Below are positions 7,591 to 14,109 of a stretch of DNA of 14,109 nucleotides, piece after piece. Position 1 is the stretch's first letter. Each line of letters opens with the position of its first letter. The stretch covers positions 1 to 14,109 of the forward strand of contig CAMZHB010000008.1 of assembly GCA_947306605.1 (NCBI GenBank), in the 5' to 3' direction. Position numbers and translations under genes: made by a program. Source of the DNA: an uncultured Prevotellaceae bacterium. GTDB lineage: Bacteria > Bacteroidota > Bacteroidia > Bacteroidales > Bacteroidaceae. The notes below the pieces were generated by a model. That model was given only the letters and a program-made list of their open reading frames with translations, was not told the origin of the DNA and made no database searches.

Positions 7591-8469
7591 ATGAATAAGA
7601 AAGTAATTATAGCAGCGGCATCGGTACTTGGTGTCCTCCTTATTGCGGGCCTTGTCTACTTAGGTCTCAATCTGCGTCACGAACGTCAGGAAAAGGCTGA
7701 ACTGGAAGCGTTGGCTGCCATGGACAAACGCGAGATGGAAAACGAATACAAGGAGTTTGCCCTGCAGTATGACGAACTCAAGCGCTCCATTCGCAACGAC
7801 AGTCTGCTACAACGCCTCACTGAGGAAGAGCAGAAGGTAAGTGAGTTGCGCGAAGAACTGAAACGGACAAAATCAAATGACGCCCGCGAGATACAACGTC
7901 TGAAAAAGGAACTCGCAACTGTGCGTGCCGTGCTCCGGAGTTACGTATTGCAGGTCGATTCTCTGAATCGCCTCAACGAAAGTTTGCATCGCGAGAACGA
8001 AGCTGTGCGTCAGCAATACCAGGCAGCGACAGAGCAGGTGTCGGCTTTGAGTTCAGAAAAACAAAATCTGACTGAGAAGGTGGCTATAGCCGCTCAACTC
8101 GACGCCACGTCGGTATCTATTTTGCCGCAAAACAAACGTGGCAAGGATGCAAAACGCGTTAAGGATATCACACGTTTCACTATTTCGTTTACGATATCAA
8201 AGAATATCACGGCCCAAACGGGAGAACGTCAGGTGTGTGTGCGGCTTTTGAAGCCCAATGGCGAAGTTCTGTCGCAGCAAGGCAGTGTTGCTTTTGAGAA
8301 TACTCAGGTTGGCATCTCGGCACAGCGGGTTATTGAATACACAGGCGAAGAACAGCGCGTCACAGTCTATATTCCCGTGAACGAATACATAGGTGCTGGC
8401 ACTTTCCGCGTACAGATTATTGCCGACAAGCATCTTATTGGCTCCGGTAGCATCACTATTGACAAGTAA
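7591..8469 (+). CDS. Membrane-anchored coiled-coil protein of unknown function
   Basis: A 292-residue protein with one N-terminal membrane segment (about residues 5-26, IIAAASVLGVLLIAGLVYLG) after a KK-positive start. This predicts a short cytosolic tail and a periplasmic body. Residues about 30-160 are charged and heptad-rich (EELKRTK, RLKKELATVRAVLRSYV, DSLNRLNESLHREN) and predict a long coiled coil. Residues about 180-292 are beta-rich (TRFTISFTISKNITAQTGERQ, then RVTVYIPVNEYIGAGTFRVQIIAD), suggesting a small beta-sandwich cap. It resembles conserved hypothetical proteins I recall from Bacteroidales; no function can be assigned. Its own promoter lies just upstream. The thioesterase gene starts 7 nt after its stop, so the two probably share a transcript. 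A role in envelope organisation is a guess from the architecture only. Confidence 0.85.
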   Translation: MNKKVIIAAASVLGVLLIAGLVYLGLNLRHERQEKAELEALAAMDKREMENEYKEFALQYDELKRSIRNDSLLQRLTEEEQKVSELREELKRTKSNDAREIQRLKKELATVRAVLRSYVLQVDSLNRLNESLHRENEAVRQQYQAATEQVSALSSEKQNLTEKVAIAAQLDATSVSILPQNKRGKDAKRVKDITRFTISFTISKNITAQTGERQVCVRLLKPNGEVLSQQGSVAFENTQVGISAQRVIEYTGEEQRVTVYIPVNEYIGAGTFRVQIIADKHLIGSGSITIDK

Positions 8470-8476
8470 ACTGCGG

Positions 8477-8860
8477 ATGAACATAAAGAAATTCTTTGCT
8501 GACGACCGATATGCCCAACTTGGTGGCATCCAGCTGGTAGAAGCCGACGACGGTCATGCGGTTGCCGCGATGCAGGTGGGCGAAAGTCATCTGAATGCTT
8601 CGGGTTATTGTCAGGGCGGGGCCATATACACGTTGGCAGATTTCGCTGCCGCGGCAGCCATTGCGAGTGCGGGGTGTGTAGGTGTGACATTGTCGGCGAC
8701 CATCTCGTATCTGCGGCCTGTCAAGACGGGGCAGGTGAGTGCCATCGCCCATGTGGTGCACAATCATCCGCGCGTGCCGTTTGTGAAGGTGGAGGTATAC
8801 GACGCGAAGAAGAATTTGACGGCCGCCATGGAGGCTACCGGTTACCGGAAGTCGGAGTAG
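8477..8860 (+). CDS. PaaI-type hotdog-fold acyl-CoA thioesterase
   Basis: A 127-residue single hotdog domain. Family members hydrolyse acyl- or aryl-CoA thioesters in the cytosol as tetramers. The catalytic helix signature is clear: HLNASGYCQGGAIYTLADFA, with Asn40, the GG at 47-48 and the likely catalytic Asp55. Gln46 sits where many homologues have His. The second half (SATISYLRPVKTGQVSAIA, then VEVYDAKKNLTAAMEATGYR) carries the usual strands. The ATG at 8477 is chosen over the open upstream frame because it follows the preceding stop by 7 nt and the extension would overlap that gene. The substrate is unknown. E. coli PaaI acts on (hydroxy)phenylacetyl-CoA, and a phenylacetate-CoA ligase operon converges on this gene, so an arylacetyl-CoA substrate is possible but not shown. 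Confidence 0.88.
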   Translation: MNIKKFFADDRYAQLGGIQLVEADDGHAVAAMQVGESHLNASGYCQGGAIYTLADFAAAAAIASAGCVGVTLSATISYLRPVKTGQVSAIAHVVHNHPRVPFVKVEVYDAKKNLTAAMEATGYRKSE

Positions 8861-8887
8861 TGTCCGTCGGAAACGTACCTATACGAC

Positions 8888-8921
8888 GCAGGGCCGCATT
8901 TCCCATGAAATGCGGCCCTGC
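8888..8921. terminator. Perfect 15-bp stem-loop between convergent genes
   Basis: GCAGGGCCGCATTTC at 8888-8902 is exactly repeated in inverted form at 8907-8921, with the loop CCAT. It lies between the thioesterase stop (8860, + strand) and the ACT-protein stop (8936, - strand), so it could end transcription from both sides. Neither side has a T-run, which is unusual for a rho-independent terminator. It may instead act as an RNA 3'-end stabiliser. Confidence 0.65.
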
Positions 8922-8935
8922 TACTGTGTGTCGCG

Positions 8936-9364
8936 TCAGACAAGCGACGAAAGGTCTTGCTCGGTGAGTGTGCAGAGACCGTCATTGCTGATGGCTTCTG
9001 CGGCCAATTCCGGATTATCCGTGCGGAAGATGAGAATGCCTTTGCCGTCGACGATGAAGGAATAGAGGTAGGCGATGCTGACTCCTTTGTTTACGAACGA
9101 TGCTATGGCATCGGCGCCACGGCCTGCCTCGTTGTCGATCTCAACTGCGAACACTTCGGTCATAGCTACGGCTACGCCTTCCCCTTTGAGGGCTTCGTAA
9201 GCCTTTTGTGGGTCTGAGCAGATGATACGTAGGATACCGTATTCAACGGTGTCGGCCAAATTGGTTGCAATCAGCTGGATGCCGGCCTTCTTAAGCAGGT
9301 CAAGCACTTGCAGAAGGGTTCCCTGCTTGTTTTCAATGAAGATGGATAGTTGATTGATGGTCAT
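8936..9364 (-). CDS. Tandem ACT-domain protein
   Basis: A 142-residue protein made only of two ACT domains. The first (about residues 4-68) begins INQLSIFIENKQGTLLQVLDLLKKAGIQL. The second (about 72-138) includes EVFAVEIDNEAGRGADAIASFVNKGVSIAYLYSF. ACT domains bind small molecules, most often amino acids, at domain interfaces. No catalytic or DNA-binding domain is attached, so it is probably a sensor or an allosteric partner. It is the last gene of the iorAB-aminotransferase-paaK operon, 57 nt after the last paaK, which suggests it senses an aromatic amino acid or aryl acid. That role is inference. A -7-like box upstream may give it a separate start of transcription. Confidence 0.87.
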   Translation of the reverse strand: MTINQLSIFIENKQGTLLQVLDLLKKAGIQLIATNLADTVEYGILRIICSDPQKAYEALKGEGVAVAMTEVFAVEIDNEAGRGADAIASFVNKGVSIAYLYSFIVDGKGILIFRTDNPELAAEAISNDGLCTLTEQDLSSLV

Positions 9365-9399
9365 AGCTCTTATTTTATTTGGTTTACGGGTTTCTATGT

Positions 9400-9407
9400 C
9401 AAATATA
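9400..9407 (-). promoter_or_regulatory. Possible -7 element before the ACT gene
   Basis: The minus strand reads TATATTTG here, 35 nt before the ACT start codon. The same octamer serves addA at a similar distance. No TTG lies 19-21 nt further upstream, so this is at best a weak internal promoter. Confidence 0.3.
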
Positions 9408-9421
9408 ATACGTTTTATGTC

Positions 9422-10735
9422 TTAGTATTTTTTTCTCAGGTCCTTCACACGGACGGCTTTGCCTTCTTGACGGGGAAGTGAACCTGGTGGAACGAGACGC
9501 ACACGCGGTGTGACGAGGATTTCGTCGCGGAGACGCTGTTGAATCTCTTTTGTGAGTTTTTCCAGGAGGCCGTAGTCGTCGGTGAAGAACTCTTGAAGTT
9601 CGACTTCGACGAGCATGGTGTCGTTGTCGTCGGCTGTGTCAAGCGTAATGAGGTATTCGCTCGTGAGTTGGGGGAACTGGAGAAGAATTCTCTCAATCTG
9701 GACGGGGAATATGTTGACTCCTTTTAGTATTATCATGTCGTCGCTGCGTCCTTTCATGCGGTCAAGACGTTTGTGCTGGCGTCCGCAGGGGCACGTGCCT
9801 GGGATGATGCGTGTCAGGTCGCGTGTACGGTATCTCAGGAGCGGCATGGCTTCGCGGCGCAGGGTTGTGAGAACGAGTTCACCCACTTCGCCGTCGGGTA
9901 AGGGCTCTAAAGTGTCGGGATCAACAATCTCGACAATGTAGTAGTCCTCCCAAATGTGCATGCCATTCTGTTCTGTGCATTCGAAAGCCACTCCGGGACC
10001 GCACATTTCGGACATGCCGAAGGAGTTGTAGGCTTTCACTCCGAGCATCTCCTCGATGCGCCGGCGCTGCTCCTCGCTGTGTGGTTCGGCACCAATTGCA
10101 AGAACACGCAGGCGGGTGTCGCGTCTCGGGTCAATGCCTTCGGCTTTCATTACCTCGTAGAGACGGGCGGCATAGCTTGGGATGGCGTGAAGGGCAGTGG
10201 TTCCGAAATCGGTGATGAACTTTATCTGGCGTTTTGTGTTGCCTGCTGCTGCCGGCACCGTGAGCATGCCCACGCGTTCAGCGGCGTATTGGAATCCCAG
10301 GCCGCCTGTAAACATACCGTAGCCGGAGGAATTTTGGAACACGTCGCTTGGACGTAGACCTACCATCCACAAGCAACGGGCCAAAGCCTCTGCCCAGGCG
10401 TCGAGGTCGGCTTGCGTGTGGAGTATCACGGTCGGATTACCTGTCGTTCCGCTGGATGAGTGGAGGCGAACGCATTTTTCGAGCGGTACAGACGCGATTC
10501 CGAAGGGATAGGTGTCGCGTAAGTCTTGCTTGGTCGTAAATGGGATACGACGCAAATCGTCTAACGTGCGGATGTCTTCGGGATGCAACCCGCATTGTTT
10601 GAACTGCTCGCGATAGAATGGGGATTGCATGCAATGCTGAACCGTTTGCTGCAAACGATGTAGTTGTAACGCTTCAATCTCTGGGCGAGAGAGCGTTTCC
10701 ATGTCGGGATGGAAGTAAGGGGATTCGATATTCAT
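9422..10735 (-). CDS. paaK: Phenylacetate-CoA ligase, second (promoter-distal) copy
   Basis: A 437-residue AMP-forming ligase that joins an arylacetate to CoA with ATP. The P-loop SSSGTTGNPT lies at about 93-102. The aryl-pocket region follows with NSSGYGMFTGG (135-145) and ALHAIPSYA (181-189). The A5-type motif is NSFGMSE, the hinge-side motif YRTRD is at 302-306, and the C-terminal catalytic lysine is Lys426 in PRQEGKAVRV. Cys315 and Cys317 (CPCGR) may form part of a metal site seen in some family members. The gene starts 5 nt after the stop of the upstream paaK. About half of residues match that neighbour by eye, but the pocket motifs differ, so the two probably prefer different aryl acids, for example phenylacetate, 4-hydroxyphenylacetate or indoleacetate. 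Run in reverse, it could yield ATP and free aryl acid. Confidence 0.92.
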   Translation of the reverse strand: MNIESPYFHPDMETLSRPEIEALQLHRLQQTVQHCMQSPFYREQFKQCGLHPEDIRTLDDLRRIPFTTKQDLRDTYPFGIASVPLEKCVRLHSSSGTTGNPTVILHTQADLDAWAEALARCLWMVGLRPSDVFQNSSGYGMFTGGLGFQYAAERVGMLTVPAAAGNTKRQIKFITDFGTTALHAIPSYAARLYEVMKAEGIDPRRDTRLRVLAIGAEPHSEEQRRRIEEMLGVKAYNSFGMSEMCGPGVAFECTEQNGMHIWEDYYIVEIVDPDTLEPLPDGEVGELVLTTLRREAMPLLRYRTRDLTRIIPGTCPCGRQHKRLDRMKGRSDDMIILKGVNIFPVQIERILLQFPQLTSEYLITLDTADDNDTMLVEVELQEFFTDDYGLLEKLTKEIQQRLRDEILVTPRVRLVPPGSLPRQEGKAVRVKDLRKKY

Positions 10736-10740
10736 ATCTT

Positions 10741-12051
10741 TTATTTTAGTTGTCGTTTATCGAGAACAAATTTACTCTTTCCTTGACTCCGTTCTATTGT
10801 GCCCGGAGCTTTGAGTTGTACTTTTGCACTTATGGATAAGACGCTCTTAAGTTTGTCGGCGAGCTTCTTTTCAAGCGTTCCGAGAGCGCCAAGTGTGTCA
10901 AACTGTTCGGTAAAGTAATCCTGACGGACTTCAACTTGGACCTGGAGGGTGTCAAGATTGTTGACGCGGTCAATAACTAATAGATATCGCGGCGCAAATT
11001 CGGGCATGCTCAGTACAACGCTTTCTACCTGTGACGGGAATACGTTGATGCCCCGGATAATAAGCATATCGTCGCTGCGACCGAGGATTCGGCCCATTCT
11101 GACACTGGTTCGTCCGCACGGACACGTGTCATTCATGAGAGAACAAAGGTCTTTCGTGCGATAACGTAGGAGAGGCATGCCTTCTTTCGTGAGTGTGGTG
11201 AACACTAACTCGCCCACTTGGCCGTAAGGAAGGGGCTCAAGCGTGTCGGGGTCAATTATCTCAGGAAAGAAGTGGTCTTCACAAATATGCGAGCCGCTTT
11301 GTTCTTGACACTCATAGCTTACACACGGTCCCATAATCTCGCTGAGCCCGTACAAGTTGAATCCTTTTAATCCTAAACGGCTTTCTATTTCTGCGCGCAT
11401 GCTTTCTGTCCAAGGCTCAGCTCCGAATGCGCCGACACGAAGTCGGATATCGTTTTTCCCAATTCCCATATGGTCCATCGTTTCTGCGAGATAGAGCGCA
11501 TAAGATGGGGTACAGGCGATGCCGGTAATGCCTAAGTCGCGTATGAGACGGACATGCTTCTCCGTATTGCCCGTTGAGGTGGGTACTACAGCCGCCCCAA
11601 GGTTTTCCACACCGTAGTGAGCACCGAGTCCTCCCGTAAATAGTCCGTAGCCATAGGCAACTGAGAACGTGTCGTCGCGACTTACGCCGTAGGCTGTCAG
11701 ACATCGCGTCATGCATTCGCTCCATACTTCGATGTCTTTGCGGGTATAGCCCACGATAGTCGGGTTTCCGGTGGTGCCACTTGAAGCATGCACTCTGATA
11801 ATTTCGGATTTCGGCGCAGCTTGTAGGCCGTAGGGGTAATTGTCACGCAGATCCTGTTTCGTAGTAAAGGGTAGCTTGTGAATGTCTTCAATGTTACGGA
11901 TGTCATCTGGTGTTACGTCCATCTTTTGTAGCTTGTTGCGATAGAAAGGTACGTTGTGGTACACGTATTTCACAATCTTGTGGAGACGGCGTCCTTGTAA
12001 AGCACGCATCTCATCCGTGCTCATGCATTCTTTGTTCGGATTCCAAATCAT
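10741..12051 (-). CDS. paaK: Phenylacetate-CoA ligase, first (promoter-proximal) copy
   Basis: A 436-residue ligase of the same family as the next gene. The P-loop SSGTTGNPT lies at 90-98, pocket motifs VAYGYGLFTGG (131-141) and GIACTPSYA (177-185), FNLYGLSE at 231-238, YRTKD at 297-301, and the catalytic lysine Lys425 in ERSQGKSKFVL. Cys248, His255, Cys310 and Cys312 could form a zinc site; this is inferred from their positions. The protein keeps every expected catalytic feature. It starts 27 nt after the aminotransferase stop and is followed 5 nt later by its paralogue. It would act on the product or precursor of the IorAB ferredoxin oxidoreductase encoded upstream. The exact aryl substrate cannot be read from sequence. 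Confidence 0.92.
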   Translation of the reverse strand: MIWNPNKECMSTDEMRALQGRRLHKIVKYVYHNVPFYRNKLQKMDVTPDDIRNIEDIHKLPFTTKQDLRDNYPYGLQAAPKSEIIRVHASSGTTGNPTIVGYTRKDIEVWSECMTRCLTAYGVSRDDTFSVAYGYGLFTGGLGAHYGVENLGAAVVPTSTGNTEKHVRLIRDLGITGIACTPSYALYLAETMDHMGIGKNDIRLRVGAFGAEPWTESMRAEIESRLGLKGFNLYGLSEIMGPCVSYECQEQSGSHICEDHFFPEIIDPDTLEPLPYGQVGELVFTTLTKEGMPLLRYRTKDLCSLMNDTCPCGRTSVRMGRILGRSDDMLIIRGINVFPSQVESVVLSMPEFAPRYLLVIDRVNNLDTLQVQVEVRQDYFTEQFDTLGALGTLEKKLADKLKSVLSISAKVQLKAPGTIERSQGKSKFVLDKRQLK

Positions 12052-12078
12052 AATAATAAATCAGGTTAGTTTTTTCTC

Positions 12079-12906
12079 TTAATTATTTCTCTCAAAAACG
12101 CTCATGCGTTCGTCCAACAGGTCGTATTGGTTGTCTTTCACAAACGAAGTGCAAATTCTAAGCCCTTGCTGTGTACTTCCGGTGGAGTCAAGCGCTATAG
12201 TACTCACTCCGTAGTAGAGCAACTCTTTTGAAAGTTCTTTTCCGCTGAACCCGGGATAGCCTATGGTAAAGTAGAAACCGTCGGCAACGGGTTTGTCGAG
12301 GTCTTTGTCATATACGATGTGAAAGCCATGGCGTGTAAATATCTCTTTCAACCGTTTTGCCCGGCGTCCGTATTCACTTATGTCTTTCCGGAAGTCATAT
12401 ACGCCGTCGCTTGCGGCTTTCAGCATGGCGGCCAAGGCATATTGTGCGCTGTGGCTCGTACCTGAACTGAGCGCATACAGGACTCGGTGGATGAATACCG
12501 GGCCAAACTGGCCGTTACCATAGCGTTGCGTCAGCGCAGGGTACTCTCTGCGATAGAGCTTGTCGGAGATGCAACTGACGGCAATGCGTTCGCCGGCGTA
12601 GCTGAAGGCTTTGCTGCCGCTTATGAGGAGCACGTAGTTGTCTGTGTACTTTGCTACGGTCGCTTGGTAGGGCGCTTGGAACGGTATGCTCAGGTTCAGG
12701 CGGAAATCCATTGAGAAATAAGCCAGGTCCTCAAACACGATGGTGTCGTACTTTGTTGCCAGCGTTCCGATGGTGCGTAATTCGTCTTCGTTGAGGCACA
12801 CCCACGTCGGGTTGTTGGGGTTGCTGTAGATGATGGCCGCGATGTTGCCTTTTTCAAGGTAGCTTTCAATTTTTGGGCCTAACTTGTCGCCGCGGTAGTC
12901 GTACAC
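12079..12906 (-). CDS. Aminotransferase class I/II, C-terminal fragment (frameshifted gene)
   Basis: This is the larger part of a fold-type I PLP aminotransferase whose N-terminal part lies in another frame just upstream. It carries SNPNNPTW, the cofactor aspartate region FEDLAYFSMD, and the Schiff-base lysine in LLISGSKAFSYAGER (about residue 259 of the joined protein), with the following Arg at about 267. The C-terminus holds the small domain (VADGFYFTIGYPG, then LRICTSFV). The open frame begins at a GTG at 12906, which is really an internal valine. With one base restored at 12910-12912, the product would be 435 residues, a complete enzyme. In this operon it would transaminate aromatic amino acids to arylpyruvates, or the reverse. 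Confidence 0.85.
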   Translation of the reverse strand: MYDYRGDKLGPKIESYLEKGNIAAIIYSNPNNPTWVCLNEDELRTIGTLATKYDTIVFEDLAYFSMDFRLNLSIPFQAPYQATVAKYTDNYVLLISGSKAFSYAGERIAVSCISDKLYRREYPALTQRYGNGQFGPVFIHRVLYALSSGTSHSAQYALAAMLKAASDGVYDFRKDISEYGRRAKRLKEIFTRHGFHIVYDKDLDKPVADGFYFTIGYPGFSGKELSKELLYYGVSTIALDSTGSTQQGLRICTSFVKDNQYDLLDERMSVFERNN

Positions 12907-13385
12907 GTCAAACTTTCAAACGGAGTTCCCATGACCACACACTGTTGTTTTTGCACGGGAAAGCCCGGGTCGATGAACAGTATGGTATTCTTTGTCTTGC
13001 CGGTTTGACTTGCCGTGAGGAACGAGGCAAATGTGCCCTGCATGGAGCCGCACACGGGGACGCATCCTTCGGGCGCGAGGTCGATTCCTATATATGCTTT
13101 GATGAATCGCGAAGCTTCTTGCTTGAGTTGCGGGATGCCGTTGATGTCAGGATAGAGACGTGCGATGCCGTTCTCCAATGCGCTGATTTGTGCCTCAACG
13201 CCATATTTTGACGGAGGCAATCCGGGAACGCCCATCTCCATCTTGATGAATTCCTGGCCGCTCCTTTGTTCAGATTTCTGCGCTACGGCCACTATTTCAC
13301 GAATGGTGGCGCGCCCGAAGTCTTTGATGCCTAATTCTTCAATGGCCTCGTCTACGACGGTTGCCGGTATGGGAGTTTCTTTCAT
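12879..13385 (-). CDS. Aminotransferase class I/II, N-terminal fragment (frameshifted gene)
   Basis: Residues 1-158 of this frame are the N-terminal part of the PLP aminotransferase continued at 12906. They include GVPGLPPSKYGVEAQISALENG, then LYPDINGIPQLKQEASRFIKAYIG (the helix after the substrate arm), and VCGSMQGTFASFLTA, which forms the phosphate-binding turn. The last ten residues (LTCTTTAATS) are out of frame and not real. The ATG overlaps the iorB stop as ATGA, implying coupled translation. That overlap supports this start and shows the gene belongs to the iorAB operon. Confidence 0.85.
   Translation of the reverse strand: MKETPIPATVVDEAIEELGIKDFGRATIREIVAVAQKSEQRSGQEFIKMEMGVPGLPPSKYGVEAQISALENGIARLYPDINGIPQLKQEASRFIKAYIGIDLAPEGCVPVCGSMQGTFASFLTASQTGKTKNTILFIDPGFPVQKQQCVVMGTPFESLTCTTTAATS
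12909..12914 (-). other. Single-base frameshift inside the aminotransferase
   Basis: The minus strand reads GAAAGTTTGACGTGTAC. Adding one T to the TTT (12912-12910) gives ESFDVYDYRGDKL, which joins the two fragments smoothly at residue 158. Without it the frame runs into LTCTTTAATS and stops at 12879. No classical slippery heptamer is present, so programmed frameshifting is unlikely. A sequencing or assembly error in a short homopolymer, or a real mutation, fits better. Confidence 0.8.
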
Positions 13386-13960
13386 TGCTTTGCACTGTTG
13401 TAACCAAGGTCAAAGGCGTTCACATTGTCCGATATAATTTTTTCTCCCTTTGACATAAAAATTCTCATGATTGACTTGCGCAAATCTTCGGGGCTTATAA
13501 TCTCAATGAAAGGCGCGGCCATGCCGAGCAATATCATGTTTGCGCTTTTGGGCATCTGATTTTCCTTGGCCAATGTCTCAATACCCAGTTTTTTCACATG
13601 TTTCAGTGCGTCCAGTTCCTGATACAACGCCTCCGTGTCGGGATAATTGGGAATGTTAATGAAAGGTTCTGACGACGTAATTACCCATCCGTCTTCCGAC
13701 AAATAGGGTAGGTATCGCAAAGCTTCCATTGGTTCCATGGCAATTATGAGATCGGCCTGGCCCTGTGGGATTAAGTCGCTGTAAATTTCGTCTGTGCTCA
13801 GCCTGAGATTGCTTTGCACGTCGCCACCGCGCTGACTCATGCCGTGAACTTCGTCTTGCTTCAGATGGAGTCCGGCCTGGGTGGCTGCTTCGCCGATAAC
13901 GGTGGCAATGGAGAGGATTCCTTGTCCTCCCACACCTGATAATATGATGTCCTTCTTCAT
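13382..13960 (-). CDS. iorB: Indolepyruvate:ferredoxin oxidoreductase, beta subunit
   Basis: A 192-residue subunit, normal length for IorB. It is the 2-oxoacid oxidoreductase gamma-type domain, with an N-terminal GVGGQGI loop (9-15), EVHGMSQRGGDVQSNLRL (a family hallmark) and MPKSANMILLGMAAPF. With IorA it forms a TPP and iron-sulfur enzyme that turns an arylpyruvate plus CoA into arylacetyl-CoA and CO2 while reducing ferredoxin. The reaction is reversible in anaerobes. Its ATG overlaps the iorA stop (ATGA) and its stop overlaps the aminotransferase ATG (ATGA), so three genes are tightly coupled. Confidence 0.94.
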   Translation of the reverse strand: MKKDIILSGVGGQGILSIATVIGEAATQAGLHLKQDEVHGMSQRGGDVQSNLRLSTDEIYSDLIPQGQADLIIAMEPMEALRYLPYLSEDGWVITSSEPFINIPNYPDTEALYQELDALKHVKKLGIETLAKENQMPKSANMILLGMAAPFIEIISPEDLRKSIMRIFMSKGEKIISDNVNAFDLGYNSAKQ

Positions 13961-14109
13961 TGTTTCTGGGCTTTTTGTTTGCGTAATTTCCGGTTAAGTG
14001 TCTGGATGCACTCGCGACGAGGGATTATCACGGACACACCTCTGTAATTGATTTCCTCACGGATGATGTTGGTGATTTCTTCCATGTTCTTGGGAAGCGG
14101 CACAACCAC
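13957..14109 (-). CDS. iorA: Indolepyruvate:ferredoxin oxidoreductase, alpha subunit, C-terminal end
   Basis: Only the last 50 residues are in the window; the gene continues past the right edge. They read from VVVPLPKNMEEITNIIREE through GVSVIIPRRECIQTL to a lysine-rich tail. The SVIIPRRECI segment is typical of the very end of IorA, after its C-terminal ferredoxin-like domain. The stop TGA at 13959-13957 overlaps the iorB start. The TPP-binding part and the 4Fe-4S cysteine motifs are not visible here. Confidence 0.85.
   Translation of the reverse strand: MVVPLPKNMEEITNIIREEINYRGVSVIIPRRECIQTLNRKLRKQKAQKQ

Noticed and set aside
12906..12914. Programmed ribosomal frameshift in the aminotransferase
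   Set aside because: There is no slippery heptamer or clear downstream pseudoknot, and homologous enzymes of this type are made from one frame.
1..14109. tRNA, rRNA, CRISPR array, insertion sequence, phage or defence island
   Set aside because: No cloverleaf, repeat-spacer pattern, transposase, integrase or phage protein was seen. All large frames are metabolic or repair genes, plus one conserved unknown.

Overview
The window comes from a Bacteroidales genome, most likely a Prevotella- or Bacteroides-like gut or rumen anaerobe of roughly balanced GC. Three things suggest this. The protein families read like their Bacteroidetes versions. Promoters fit the Bacteroidetes pattern of a TTG -33 element about 19-21 nt from a TAnnTTTG -7 element. 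Most genes lack an obvious Shine-Dalgarno site. This placement is inferred from family resemblance, not from a search.

Left part (1-1341, + strand): the end of an arginine biosynthesis operon, with the ArgC C-terminus followed by ArgD. The argC/argD junction looks damaged. ArgD has no start codon and lacks roughly its first 25-30 codons, and the frames change around positions 182-213. A hairpin plus T-run at 1308-1341 ends the operon.

Centre left (1489-7536, + strand): a good Bacteroidetes promoter drives a two-gene DNA-break repair operon. It encodes an AddA-type helicase-nuclease and an AddB-type nuclease with four cysteines placed for an iron-sulfur cluster. A hairpin overlapping the addB stop codon ends the operon.

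Centre (7534-8860, + strand): a second promoter, with a near-perfect palindrome across its -7 element, precedes a membrane-anchored coiled-coil protein of unknown function and a PaaI-type hotdog thioesterase. A perfect 15-bp stem with a 4-nt loop (8888-8921) separates this group from the genes converging on it.

Right part (8936-14109, - strand): an operon transcribed right to left, iorA (end only) - iorB - aminotransferase - paaK - paaK - tandem-ACT protein. Its genes overlap by ATGA or lie close together, apart from a 57-nt gap before the ACT gene. Together they would interconvert aromatic amino acids, arylpyruvates, arylacetyl-CoAs and arylacetates. Depending on ferredoxin and CoA status, this could either degrade aromatic amino acids to aryl acids or salvage aryl acids into amino acids by reductive carboxylation. 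The ACT protein is a plausible amino-acid sensor for it. The aminotransferase is split by an apparent single-base loss at 12910-12912.

No tRNA, rRNA, CRISPR array, IS element or phage gene was recognised. The window is mostly conserved chromosome. The best leads are the complete aryl-acid cassette with two different PaaK ligases and a dedicated ACT protein, the two broken genes, the unknown coiled-coil protein, and several structured intergenic sites.
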